Under the pieces are notes generated by a model, which was not told the DNA's origin, searched no databases, and saw only the letters and a program-made list of their open reading frames with translations. From the NCBI GenBank assembly GCA_037576215.1, contig JBANDB010000007.1, forward strand, positions 4,123,001-4,187,000: 64,000 nt of DNA, in the 5' to 3' direction. This document shows positions 1 through 9,818 of this stretch, piece after piece; positions within the stretch are counted from its first letter, which is position 1; each line of letters starts with the position of its first letter. The translations under genes and the position numbers were made by a program. The stretch comes from Armillaria gallica (lineage: Eukaryota; Basidiomycota; Agaricomycetes; Agaricales; Physalacriaceae).

Positions 1-968
1 GCAGGCATCCCGACTGCCCGTATGGTTGCGTGTCGGGTTTCGAAGTCTTCGATCACTTCTTGTGTGTGTTCCATGTCTTCCTCTCGTACCCAAGAGTTAT
101 GTTCCCATGTCCATCCTTTCCATTTGACGAAGTAGTCATGCGTCGTCCATGACTTTTGTCCCCGTCGACCACGGATTTGTCGTGGTCTGACATCCAGTAC
201 TTCCTCGACCTCGTATTCTTCTTCATCTTCGATGAGGTCTGGCGGTGGCAGTGGCGGAAGTTGCTGATTTGGGAATGTTGGCGGGATATATGGCGTGAGC
301 AACTTTTCATTGAAGCGTGGATGTATCTTCCAATGAGGTGGTAATTTTAGTTTATAGGCACTAGCACCCGCTTTTTCGAGGATGAGGAAGGGGCCGACAT
401 GTTTATCGTCCAGCTTCTTTTTGGGTCGAGGGAGATGTAGGTTGGTGGAGTCCAACCAAACACGGTCACCGACTGAATGCGGGTGTGCATCCCGTTTTCT
501 CTTGTCATATTGATTTTTCATTCTTTCAGCGGCTTCCTGAAGGGCCTTTTGCATTTCTGCGTGGATTTCTGTCATTCTTTTCGCAAAGTTCTCGGCTGCC
601 GGGTTAGCGAATGGGGTAGGACGGTGGGAGTCAGGTATGACTCGAGGATTACGGCCATAGAGTACCATGAACGGGCTTTTGCCGGTCGCGCTGTGTACGC
701 GATTATTGTGGGCGAATTCGGCTAATGGTAGCCAGTCACTCCAGTTGTTTTGTCGGTGGTTAACGAAGATGCGGAGGTACTTGATGATTTCTTGATTGAC
801 CCGCTCCGTCTGTCCGTCCGTTTGCAGGTGGAACGCAGTGGATGCATTTGGAGTGATGTCAAGAAGACGATAGAGTTCCTTCATGAATTTCGACACGAAT
901 TGGGGTCCTCGGTCAGAGATAACGACCTGGGGCATTCCGTGTCGTGCGTACACGTGGTCCCGTAAGAG
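1..968 (-). pseudogene. Gypsy-1 integrase core C-terminal half plus chromodomain (runs off left edge)
   Basis: The minus strand is open from the stop at 969 to the window edge. It begins in the integrase core just after the first catalytic Asp region. It contains VISDRGPQF, carrying the second catalytic Asp, and QTERVNQE, carrying the catalytic Glu. These are followed by the basic linker and a KLKLPPHWKIHP stretch typical of chromovirus integrases. Near the end, EEYEVEEVLDVR and YFVKWKGW…NSWV form a chromodomain, which in this family binds histone H3 tails and steers insertion. The domain has the usual aromatic positions. It is the continuation of the ORF ending at 969, separated only by a TGA where Gypsy-2 and family logic expect Arg or Lys (EGWA-stop-LLRDHVY). 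The C-terminus and 3' LTR are outside the window. Confidence 0.88.
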
Positions 969-1784
969 TCAGGCCCAGCCTTCTGCCGATAGTTCTGTGT
1001 TGCAGGCAATGGGAATGATTGCTTTCGAGAATCTGTCGACTATGACAAGCATTGCATCGTGGCCGTTAGAGTCTGGGAGACCCGTGACCATGTCGACAGA
1101 TATGTGTGTCCATGGTCTGACAGGTACCTCGTTCGGGTGCAACGGTGCTGCCTTTGCGTGGGTATCCGCTTTCGTTCGCTGGCACGTCTCACAACCTTTT
1201 ACGTACGCCTCAATGTCCTTTTTCAACTTGGGCCACCAGTAGTCGCGGAGTATCAACTCCTTTGTCTTTTCAATCCCCGGGTGTTCGGCCGTGATATGGT
1301 CGTGATATTGAGAAATGATACGCCCTCGTAGCGCCTTTTGACGGGGTACGTAAATCCTTCCGTCGTAGTAGAGGAGTTCCCCTTGACGAGATATTCCTCG
1401 TTCGTGAGTCAGAGAAGTGGCGATACCCTCGTCCCAAAGCTCTTCTTGTCGTGTCACTTCCCCAATTGCTCGTTGCGTTTCCGTTGAGGTGGGTAAGATG
1501 AGGGCTCTGAAATGAGCGGCCTCAAGGACGACCATATCGTTGTTGTCTTTTACCCCCTGATCGTGATCGCTTCGTCGTGAAAGTAGGTCGGCCTTTACGT
1601 TCTGAGCCCCTAGCTTGTGGAAGAGTTTAAAATGATATTCCGCTAGCTCCGTGACCCAGCACGCCTGTCGTCGATTCAGCTTTTGTGGTAACCGGAAATA
1701 TTGGAGGTTCTGGTGATCCGTCCAGATTTCCACGTCGTATTTGGTGCCCATGAGGTAATGGCGCCATTCAGAAAGTGCCAGCAT
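969..1784 (-). pseudogene. Gypsy-1 RNase H end, integrase zinc finger and core start
   Basis: This 271-residue open stretch starts inside RNase H (LALSEWRHYLMGTKYDVEIW, TDHQNLQYF). It continues through the linker and the HHCC integrase zinc finger (HPGIEKTKEL … CETCQRTK). It enters the integrase core with HISVDMVTGLPD, the first catalytic Asp, and IVDRFSKA. It is part of one pol polyprotein and not a separate gene; its apparent start is internal. It is bounded by two in-frame TGA codons. The upstream one (1,821–1,823) is at ATE-stop-NYEIYD. The downstream one (969–971) is at EGWA-stop-LLRD. Both are best explained as CGA arginine codons changed by C→T. Confidence 0.92.
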
Positions 1785-1820
1785 GATTGCTAGTAGCTCT
1801 TTGTCGTATATCTCGTAGTT

Positions 1821-2639
1821 TCATTCCGTGGCACTGAGCGACTTAGACATAAACGCTACCGGGCGCCAGATTCCGTCCTGTTGTTGACTGAGGACCGCGC
1901 CTACGGCTCCCTCGCTGGCGTTGGCTTCGACACGGAAAGGGTCGTCATCGTTTGGGATGGCTAGGATCACGTCTTTGGCCATCCTACGCTTCAGTTCGTC
2001 GAATGCCTTTTTCTGTTCTAAGCCCCACTTCCATTCGGCATTGCCGGTAAGCTGCGTGAGTGGGCATACAACCTTGGAATACATCTTGATGAACTTTCGG
2101 TAGAAGTTCATAAAACCCAGGAACGACTGTAGCTCCTTCTTCCTTTTGGGGGCAGGCCACTCGGCGATGCCAGCGACCTTAACTGGGTCCATCCGGATGG
2201 AGTTCTTGCTGATGATGACCCCTAGGTACTCCGTCTCAAGGACTTCGAACTCGCACTTCTCAGCCTTGAGGAAGAGTTTGTTCTCCCGTAGGCATTGAAG
2301 GACCCGTCGTACAATTTGTCGGTGCTCCCCCAATTCCTTGGAGAAGATCAGGATGTCATCAAGGTAGATGGTGACCTTGCCTTCGGCAATCAAGTCCTTG
2401 AAGATGTCATTCATCATCCACTGGAATGTTGCGGGCGAATTGGTGAGGCCAAAAAACATTACGGTGGGTTCAAAAAGTCCCCGATTCGTTCGGAAGGCAG
2501 CCTTTTCCTCGTCACCTTCCTTGATCCGGACATTGTTATATCCCCAGCAGACATCAAGCTTTGTGAAGTATTTGGTGCCACACAGTTTATCTATGAGCTC
2601 GGAGATAAGGGGAAGAGGGTACCGGTTCTTGATGGTCAT
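1821..2639 (-). pseudogene. Gypsy-1 reverse transcriptase (palm/thumb) and start of RNase H
   Basis: This is a reverse transcriptase fragment of 272 residues. It starts at the MTIKNRYPLP block that follows VQDY in gypsy RTs, and contains FGLTNSPATFQWMMND. The intact active site is YLDD (VTIYLDDILIF), followed by the thumb and connection (FLGFMNFYRKFI) and the RNase H start (VEANASEGAVGAVLSQ). The first RT block, [18 protein letters not shown], is 3 kb away at 5,691 because the palindromic element inserted between VQDY and this ORF. The residues just upstream of the start (GELNEM) are the shared target sequence. Apart from that insertion and the TGA at 1,821, the enzyme appears complete, unlike Gypsy-2, where the same motif reads YLND. 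Confidence 0.95.
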
Positions 2640-2818
2640 CTCATTGAGTTCACCTAATGCTGCTACTTTTCCCCTTGAAATAATGTCAGTTGACAGTGGT
2701 AATTAATGTATCAGGACTGTCAGTTGATACACCAGCCTATATAGGGTATTTTCGCAGTACTGCATGGTCTATTAGTCAGCACAGAAACCCGGATCAAATC
2801 ATGTGATTATCAGAAAAT

Positions 2819-2918
2819 CCAGCAACTCCGGGAATGGAACCCAGGACCTTAAAAAAATTTACAATAATATCACATGACATGGCCAAAGTGTGCATGCTAA
2901 CCACTATACCATACTAGC
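2819..2918 (-). other. tRNA-like sequence (pol III A and B boxes), left palindrome arm
   Basis: This is the mirror copy of 5,416–5,515, pointing outward. It has an A-box-like TGGTATAGTGG and a B-box-like GGTTCCATTCC. The cloverleaf is degenerate, so I do not call it a tRNA gene. Confidence 0.6.
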
Positions 2919-3319
2919 ATTATATATTTATGTAATCATCTCCCTATATGGCCTCCCTCTCTTAGATTTATAATATCCCAATTGGGCCCTCCCTTTGGTG
3001 CACTTTGGTGCGCTTTTTTTTCCTTATTGGGCTGGTCAAATTGGCCCATCAATTGCACCTAGAATTGGCTGTGCCATGGCATTGATGGCATCAATATCAG
3101 GCCATTTTTAGACAAAATTCGCATTTTTGCTCATTTTGGGCTTCCTCAGGCTACTAGGTGGGTCAGGGGATGGTACTAGTATATGCATAAACATAAGTAG
3201 CATAAAAGCGAACCCTCTGGTGAGGTATGGGGGCCCTGGGGAGGGGGTAAAAAGGGTAAAATAGTGAAAAATAGCGGAAAATCACCGAAAATTCGCGTTT
3301 TAGGGGTAATACGTGCATC

Positions 3320-3800
3320 GGATCGCTTCGAAAACTTGACCAATGAATTCCCTGACCTTGAAAACCCCTAAACGGCCCCTATACAGTACATGTGGCGCAT
3401 TTTATGGCTAGGCATAATCGGGAAAATTGGCTTTTTATGGTACTGCGTACATTGGATCGCTCCGGGGATGTTACCAATCGATTTCTACACTATGAAACCC
3501 TTAGAATACATCTTCATATGCTATATATGACCACCAGAATGCGATGAAAAATGGGGGATTGGGGGGGGGAAACACGGTTTATTTTGTTTTCTAGGCATCG
3601 CGTCGGTCTGGGGACATCACCAATCGATTCCTCGACCTTGAAAACCCCCAAACAACTCTTGGGTACATTTATGGGGTCTCAGGAACGATGTAAATATTGA
3701 TGTAACAGTTTAGGAGGAGCACATATGGAAACTCGCATTTCTGAGCTTCGGAAAACTTCGGAGTTGTCGCCAATGGATTTCTTGACCTTGAAAACCCCAG
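3320..3800 (+). repeat. Four degenerate ~133–150-bp modules inside each palindrome arm
   Basis: A core similar to ACCAATCGATTCCTCGAC followed by CTTGAAAACCCC recurs at about 3,341, 3,474, 3,621 and 3,771, with spacings near 133, 147 and 150 bp. Each core is preceded by a GATCGCTTCG/CTCCGGGG-like stretch. The mirror set lies at roughly 4,540–5,020. The modules are diverged from each other although the two arms are almost identical. The tandem amplification is therefore older than the last event that made the arms identical. Confidence 0.7.
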
Positions 3801-4241
3801 AACACCACAGGAACACATTTAAAACCTTTGAAATCCGTGGTAAAAAAGGTGATAGTGAAAATATGCGAAATACCATATATCTCGCCTTTTTGAGTGTTGG
3901 GGATGGTAATTCTGGTATAGAATACACGATATATATTGTATAATAATGTGTATAAAAGCTTAGGATGATCCTAAATGTATTGGCAGAGATATAAGGAGAT
4001 CTTTCTGAAAAAAAGGAGGAGCACTTCCCAGATTTCGAGTTTCTGGTCATCCCATGGCCTGGAGACTATCAGATTCGGATTCCTGGACCCAAAAAACATA
4101 AGATTCAGCTATCATCCCTGGGGGTCATTTTTACTAGTGCATAATCCATGCACACAGCATATCTTTGTGCATAACTGAGTGCACACTCATTACTTTGGAG
4201 TTTTGACACATAAACCCCATGGATGATTGGTGTTTCTACCA

Positions 4242-5650
4242 TTTTTTGGGTCCAGGAATCCGAATCTGATAGTCTCCAGGCCATGGGATGACCAGAAACT
4301 CGAAATCTGGGAAGTGCTCCTCCTTTTTTTCAGAAAGATCTCCTTATATCTCTGCCAATACATTTAGGATCATCCTAAGCTTTTATACACATTATTATAC
4401 AATATATATCGTGTATTCTATACCAGAATTACCATCCCCAACACTCAAAAAGGCGAGATATATGGTATTTCGCATATTTTCACTATCACCTTTTTTACCA
4501 CGGATTTCAAAGGTTTTAAATGTGTTCCTGTGGTGTTCTGGGGTTTTCAAGGTCAAGAAATCCATTGGCGACAACTCCGAAGTTTTCCGAAGCTCAGAAA
4601 TGCGAGTTTCCATATGTGCTCCTCCTAAACTGTTACATCAATATTTACATCGTTCCTGAGACCCCATAAATGTACCCAAGAGTTGTTTGGGGGTTTTCAA
4701 GGTCGAGGAATCGATTGGTGATGTCCCCAGACCGACGCGATGCCTAGAAAACAAAATAAACCGTGTTTCCCCCCCAATCCCCCATTTTTCATCGCATTCT
4801 GGTGGTCATATATAGCATATGAAGATGTATTCTAAGGGTTTCATAGTGTAGAAATCGATTGGTAACATCCCCGGAGCGATCCAATGTACGCAGTACCATA
4901 AAAAGCCAATTTTCCCGATTATGCCTAGCCATAAAATGCGCCACATGTACTGTATAGGGGCCGTTTAGGGGTTTTCAAGGTCAGGGAATTCATTGGTCAA
5001 GTTTTCGAAGCGATCCGATGCACGTATTACCCCTAAAACGCGAATTTTCGGTGATTTTCCGCTATTTTTCACTATTTTACCCTTTTTACCCCCTCCCCAG
5101 GGCCCCCATACCTCACCAGAGGGTTCGCTTTTATGCTACTTATGTTTATGCATATACTAGTACCATCCCCTGACCCACCTAGTAGCCTGAGGAAGCCCAA
5201 AATGAGCAAAAATGCGAATTTTGTCTAAAAATGGCCTGATATTGATGCCATCAATGCCATGGCACAGCCAATTCTAGGTGCAATTGATGGGCCAATTTGA
5301 CCAGCCCAATAAGGAAAAAAGCGCACCAAAGTGCACCAAAGGGAGGGCCCAATTGGGATATTATAAATCTAAGAGAGGGAGGCCATATAGGGAGATGATT
5401 ACATAAATATATAATGCTAGTATGGTATAGTGGTTAGCATGCACACTTTGGCCATGTCATGTGATATTATTGTAAATTTTTTTAAGGTCCTGGGTTCCAT
5501 TCCCGGAGTTGCTGGATTTTCTGATAATCACATGATTTGATCCGGGTTTCTGTGCTGACTAATAGACCATGCAGTACTGCGAAAATACCCTATATAGGCT
5601 GGTGTATCAACTGACAGTCCTGATACATTAATTACCACTGTCAACTGACA
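4242..5650 (-). repeat. Right arm of palindromic element
   Basis: This is the reverse complement of the left arm. It begins at the hexa-T of TTTTTTGGGTCCAGG at 4,242 and ends at CTGTCAACTGACA (5,650). The 145-bp spacer (4,097–4,241) has no mirror and carries no recognisable gene. Confidence 0.93.
5416..5515 (+). other. tRNA-like sequence (pol III A and B boxes), right palindrome arm
   Basis: GCTAGTATGGTATAGTGG and the following TTAGCAT closely match the 5' half of eukaryotic tRNA-Glu/Gln/His genes. Further on, CTGGG-TTCCATT-CCCGG forms a perfect T-arm whose loop has C in place of the usual G. A TTTT follows at 5,517. The acceptor strands pair poorly, no clean anticodon stem is visible, and the variable region contains a run of seven T that would stop RNA polymerase III early. 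It is best read as a tRNA-derived, SINE-like head carried by the palindromic element and directed outward. A decayed tRNA pseudogene is the alternative. Confidence 0.6.
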
Positions 5651-5690
5651 CATTTCAAGCAGAAATCTAGCAGCCCAGGCTGTTGAGTTT

Positions 5691-6164
5691 TCAGTAATCC
5701 TGTACCGGATGTAGAGTACCATCCTTTTTCTTCACGAAGAAGAAGGGGGAGGCAAATGGTGATTTGGATGGGCGAATGCGTCCAGATTCTAGGTTCTCAT
5801 CGAGAAACTTGTCAAGTTGTTCCTGCTCGTTTCGGTTCAGAGGGTAGACTTTACAGTCTAGTGTCGACTTTGCATTCGGGACGAGCTCTATGGCATGGTC
5901 CCATGGCTTTCGCTCAGGTAATTCGTCAAAGTTCTCCTTGGAGAACAGGTCACGATAGGATTGGTAATGTTCGGGCACGAGCTCTTCAAAGGTCTGCTTC
6001 GGCCTGTCGGAATTAGCCTTGGCGGCGAGCTCGTTGGCGTGGTGCAGGGCGCGAATGGTCAGCTCCTCTTCCATTCGTACAGCAAGGATAGTTTCTCCCT
6101 CTTCAAGCTCTTCGTCCCATTGGTCATCGGGGTCGGCATCGGGAAGTTCGAGGGGGTTTTTCAT
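5691..6164 (-). pseudogene. Gypsy-1 pol linker and first RT block
   Basis: A 157-residue piece of pol sits between protease and reverse transcriptase. It includes FEELVPEHYQSYRDLFSKEN and FDELPERKPWDHAIEL, the typical pre-RT motif, and then DCKVYPLNRNEQEQLDKFL. It ends with [18 protein letters not shown], the first RT block. The stop at 5,691–5,693 is a TGA where Gypsy-2 has CAA (DYQKLN), which points to an ancestral CGA. The palindromic element begins 10 bases after this stop. The upstream junction with the protease ORF is a TAG at 6,165–6,167 where Gypsy-2 reads CAA/CAG (AQCQCH), so that stop is also a transition. Confidence 0.9.
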
Positions 6165-6167
6165 GCA

Positions 6168-7649
6168 CTAACACCGCCCAAAGATGACACTCCCTGTTTT
6201 CCAGTTAACGACGGGGTTATGGCGTTTAAGCCAGTCATGACCAAGATAGATGTCCCTCTTCCCGAGGTTGGTCACTGCTAGGTCGATCCGCTCGCGATGG
6301 TCCCCGATGGTCAGGCACAGCTCTACAAACTCAGTTATGTCCCCGTCTGCATTCCGTGATCCGTCCGCGTTATATACCGGGATCGGTATTAATACCTTCC
6401 TTGTATCCAGGCCATGTTCTTGGATGTAGGTACGATTGATGGCGCTTCCAGTGCACCCGCTGTCGAGCAAGGCCTTGGTGGAGAGGACCTTACGCCCGGT
6501 GCAAGGCTCTATCGTTATGGGGATCATTAAGTCGCTGGTTCCCCCTTGTACGTAGCGGATGGGTTCTCGCAGCTCGTACATGCGCTCTCTGGCCAACTCC
6601 CAGTTGTCGGTTCGAAGCTGAGTTAATAACTCGGTGGTTAATTCGCGGAGTTGTTTGGGATGTACCCAGGAGCAAAGCTGTGAGCGGGCTCCCGTATCCG
6701 TGCAAGCCTCCCGTACATGTCGTAGTGTCCAGTCGACACCAAACGGTTTTATCCACCCCGTAGGTCCTTGAGCAGATGGTTTGCTCGTCTTGCGTGTTTC
6801 TGGGGTGGGCAAGGGGGTGACCGAAGGACCAATCGGGCCTCCTTTCGCCTTCCAGTGCCGATAAGAGGTGTCGTCTTCGTCGTCGGGAACTTCCTCTAGT
6901 TCTACTGAATGCCCCCTTTTTACCGCCTGGGCGCTAGCGGATTCCCCCTGTTCATCGGCCGCGCGGTGTTCCATCAGGTCATTTCCCGTGGAGTCGCGTC
7001 TTGATCCATCGCGGGCGAGGTGGGAGTTATGTACCCCAGAGGTGGTGCGGGGTCCTTGAGCACCAGTCCCGATTTTAACTCTTGAATCGGCTTTACCTGC
7101 TACCTCTGGCTCGTCCGAGCGCTCGGGGCTCAACGGCCCCTCGCCATTACCTGTAAACATCCGGGGCTGTTGCCCTGCACGGCCTACCCCTGAGGAAGGA
7201 GGCGGCGGAACGTTGCCAGCTCTCCCCTGGTTTCCGTCCCAGGGGTTCGCTTCTCTCGGGGTTCGGGTTGCTTCGTCAGAGGTCGGGGAATCCCCTTCCT
7301 CTGCCCCATCCGATCGAGGGACATTCCGAGCGTTGGAATGCTGCCGAGGCCTCGTCGTTATGACGGGTGTCGCTGTGGTAGGCGACTTTTCGTTCGATCC
7401 GTTCACCCACAATGGGTTACTTGGCGGACGTTTAGCCGGTTGACAAATCCTGGGGATGGCGGCCCCGGAATCTAGGTCAGAGTTGTTAGCGGGACGGAAA
7501 AGGAGTTCATGTCGGTCGGTCGATTCTGTAGCTGGGCGCTGAGAGAGAAAATGATGGCTCGTAGGCCGTATATTGTCCGTATTTTTTGAAGTCGCGTAAG
7601 TAAGTACCGCCCCCGCATGTGGGGGACGGGGTATATCCAAATGCATCAT
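6168..7649 (-). pseudogene. Gypsy-1 pol N-terminal region with retropepsin-type protease
   Basis: This is a 493-codon frame with an ATG at 7,649. The first ~300 residues are low-complexity, polar and Pro/Ser/Gly-rich, and are poorly conserved against Gypsy-2. From about residue 300 the two elements align (WIKPFGVDWTL; GRKVLSTKALLDSGCTGSAI). LLDSGCTGSAIN is the aspartic-protease active site in its fungal gypsy form (DSG). IPVYNADGSRN and DIYLGHDWLKRHNPVVNW follow, as in gypsy proteases. The product would process the Gag-Pol polyprotein in virus-like particles. It begins about 100 bases after the gag stop at 7,751, so expression probably needs frameshifting, reinitiation or readthrough, which the sequence does not settle. 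Confidence 0.88.
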
Positions 7650-7750
7650 AGGTAAATCGTCAATACTCGAAGTGGTAGTACAAGGAGTCGAAATGGAGCG
7701 CGCATCAGGGGGAGTCTTGGTCGTCGAGGGCGAATCGGAACCCTGACGAC

Positions 7751-9313
7751 CTACTCTTTTACCTCTTCGATCTTCGTCGCCTCAGGGGGTGGTTCCGGCG
7801 CTGCCTCGACAGCTCGCACCTCTCGTTTTTCCCCCTTATGCAGGCAATCCTTGCTCAGATGCCCCTTCTCGTCGCAGCGGAAACACTTCCCTTCTCAACG
7901 CTGTCTTGCCTTTTTGGCGTCTATGTCCATTGCTTGCCCCTGCCCGCCATAATTGGTTACTGCGACTGGTACCCATCACCCGCCGCTGTCCCGTGGTGGG
8001 GTGTCAGTTATCGACTTTTTCGGGGTCGTCTCCTGAGCGGTTTTTTTGGCGGGGAAGGGAGTCTTTACTGTGTCCTTGGCCTTTTTATCGGGATACCGAT
8101 TAATGCCTTGGGTCTGCTCGAAGACCTTCTGCTTCTGTCGCTCCTCGTACATCTGTTCGATGCGTCGCTTCCACTCGGTATAGGTGCGGGGAATCCCGAA
8201 TCCGATATTCGCGATGGCGCCCCCGTAGCTTGGTGGTATCTCTTTTCGTACTGCGTTGACCAGAACCCCCCTCTCGGTCTGGTCGGCGAGCCGGTTGGCT
8301 AATTTGGCCTCTCGTTCCATTCTTCAGAAAAATACATGGGCTGGGTCATCGCCCATCTTTTTCTCGTGGATCAGTTCGATGGCGGGATCACGGAACTCTT
8401 CCCGAAAGTCATGCACGAAGTCCTCCCACAGAGGATACCGATATCGAGGCCCCGCTTCGTAGTCGGCATCTTCTTCGGGAGTCGAGGGGACCGGCGGTTC
8501 AGGGGGTTCGTACCAATATTCGTCGCGGAGATGTACCCACCATGCTTCCGCCTCCCCTTCTAATAGGGAAGTGGCGAATCCCACCATCAGAGAGGATACT
8601 CCCTGGTAATAGTGCCGAAACGTTTCAAAGTACTGGACACAGTCCCCCAGGAAGCGCTTGATGTCGTCGTGTGCCCCAGCAAAGGGGGCCGGGAGTTTTC
8701 GAAGGACGGGTTTTATCCCGAGGAGGGCTGGAGGGTGGTCGGGGTTCCAGGCTCCTATTGGCCCCTGTCGAGGGGGGCTGAAGTCTGGTGGTCGGGGAAC
8801 CGACATCTGGTCCCTGTCGGGACTGGGCAGAGGAGGCCTTCCCCTTACCCCCTGTCCGGCTGCCCTAGCAGCTGTTAGGTCTTCCTGCAATTGGGTGTTT
8901 TGGTCGCGCAAGAGCGCGTACTGGTGTTCTATTCGGGCTAGTCTTTCTGCATCCGTTTCGGCGTCCCCTGGGCCGGGTGGTGCTCCCATCCCACCGTCGT
9001 CGTTGTCTCCTCCTGCTATCAGACGGCTGGTGCCTCTGCCATGATACTCCCCTCGCCTCCTCCATGCTCTGGTCACCTCCTCAGGAGGAGAGTCAGGTAG
9101 AGGGCCCATCGTTCCCCTGTGTGCGTTGCTGCGAATCCGAAGACCATCGGGGTGCGTCCAGGTCAGGGTGGTCCCCCTGTAGTCGAGTGAGGGGAAGGAG
9201 GGCCCATTCCAGGGTGCTCTGCTCCTGGGGGTTTCTTGGGCGTATCCCATGGATGCGGCTCCCAGCGGTGGGGCCATAGTATCGGCGGTGGCGGTTTGCG
9301 TGTGCCCAGGCAC
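7751..9313 (-). pseudogene. Gypsy-1 gag (capsid and CCHC nucleocapsid)
   Basis: One frame runs through three TGA codons (8,324; 7,976; about 7,897) and encodes Gag. The capsid part has KLPAPFAGAHDDIKRFL, the Lxx…EGEAEAWW block and WEDFVHDFREEFRDP. These are hallmarks of Ty3-type Gag, which assembles the particle. After a basic linker comes a zinc knuckle CFRCDEKGHLSKDC (7,846–7,887) that binds the RNA. The frame ends with TAG at 7,751. The first in-frame codon given here is GTG; the nearest ATG is about 11 codons further in. It overlaps the preceding ORF by some 220 bases in another frame. The TGAs interrupt otherwise arginine-rich contexts (FF-stop-RMERE, RQR-stop-EGK), again consistent with CGA→TGA. 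Confidence 0.9.
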
Positions 9314-9818
9314 GAATGGTTGCGTCTCTCCCCAATCTAGGAATCGGATCCCCTCGATTAGCGGCGAGGTAGTGGTCCATGTCCTCGCAAATGGGGCAAT
9401 GCCACCCTGCTCGTTGTTTCAAGTCCTGCCACCTGAGTTCCCAGGCCTCGGCTCGTGCGGGGCCAAGGATCTCAATGTCAACGGGAGAGAGGGCCGGCCA
9501 GTCGTAGTCTCCTCCGTATGGGTTAAGTGGGTCGTCATCATTTCTAGGAGGGGCGGGGCCAAGGACGATGGGCGGCGGGGTAACGGGGCGTGGAACATCG
9601 GGGGTGTGCAATACTCCAAGCTTGTCCATGATGATGAGGGGGATGCTATTGTCAGAATCGCTGGAGTCGACCTCAATGGGCCAGCAGGGGTTTCCGTGGG
9701 GCTCCTGTACTCGGATGAGGCGCCTTCCAGGGGGATTCCTGAGGTGCGCCCAATAGGTGCGGTCCCTTCGGGGTATACTTCCTGTGCTATAGGGTGGGGG
9801 GGTCGGGGAGGCCCTCAA
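9093..9818 (-). CDS. Gypsy-1 pre-gag ORF, Pro/Arg-rich, function unknown
   Basis: This is an open frame of about 241 codons between the membrane ORFs and gag. The product is proline- and arginine-rich and acidic in the middle. It contains a possible metal-binding block HCPICEDMDHYL (Cys-x2-Cys with a nearby His). It has no ATG at its 5' limit (the first codon is TTG). It overlaps the preceding ORF by 32 bases and gag by about 220 bases, so it could be reached by frameshifting or be a frame-shifted N-terminal extension of Gag. I recognise no family. Gypsy-2 has a comparably long pre-gag region (39,343–40,090), but I cannot align the proteins convincingly. Confidence 0.45.
   Translation of the reverse strand: MRASPTPPPYSTGSIPRRDRTYWAHLRNPPGRRLIRVQEPHGNPCWPIEVDSSDSDNSIPLIIMDKLGVLHTPDVPRPVTPPPIVLGPAPPRNDDDPLNPYGGDYDWPALSPVDIEILGPARAEAWELRWQDLKQRAGWHCPICEDMDHYLAANRGDPIPRLGRDATIRAWAHANRHRRYYGPTAGSRIHGIRPRNPQEQSTLEWALLPLTRLQGDHPDLDAPRWSSDSQQRTQGNDGPST

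Larger units (their letters stand above)
2684..4096 (+). repeat. Left arm of palindromic element
   Basis: The arm begins TGTCAGTTGACAG and has a second partial copy of that motif (CTGTCAGTTGATAC) about 33 bp further in. Mirror positions sum to 8,338 near the centre, 8,336 in the middle and 8,334 at the outer end. The only indels I found are therefore a G/C homopolymer (9 versus 7 near 3,561/4,770) and a T/A homopolymer (8 versus 6 near 3,014/5,315). I found no substitutions in the stretches compared by eye. The two mirrored ORF pairs in the arms (72 and 123 codons) are by-products of the symmetry. Confidence 0.93.
2652..5681. mobile_element. 3.03-kb near-perfect palindromic (foldback-type) element inserted in Gypsy-1 pol
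   Basis: Two arms of about 1.41 kb (2,684–4,096 and 4,242–5,650) are reverse complements around a 145-bp unique spacer. Outside the arms, the outermost ~30 bp are also inverted but diverged (shared GCTGCTA and CTTGAAAT). The target is precise: Gypsy-1 pol reads VQDY on the right flank and ELNEMTIKN on the left flank. A 9-bp duplication with two transitions flanks the element (2,643–2,651 ATTGAGTTC, 5,682–5,690 GTTGAGTTT), and Gypsy-2 has the uninterrupted sequence at 43,336–43,365. A 9-bp duplication with long inverted ends fits Mutator-like or foldback elements. I see no transposase, so it would be non-autonomous. Because it lies in the youngest element of the window it must have moved recently. 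Confidence 0.88.

Noticed and set aside
3679..4659. Mirrored 72- and 123-codon ORFs in the palindrome
   Set aside because: They exist twice only because the arms are reverse complements; composition is not protein-like and no motif is visible.
5416..5515. A functional tRNA gene
   Set aside because: Acceptor stem and anticodon arm do not pair, the T-loop lacks the conserved G, and a run of seven T lies inside.
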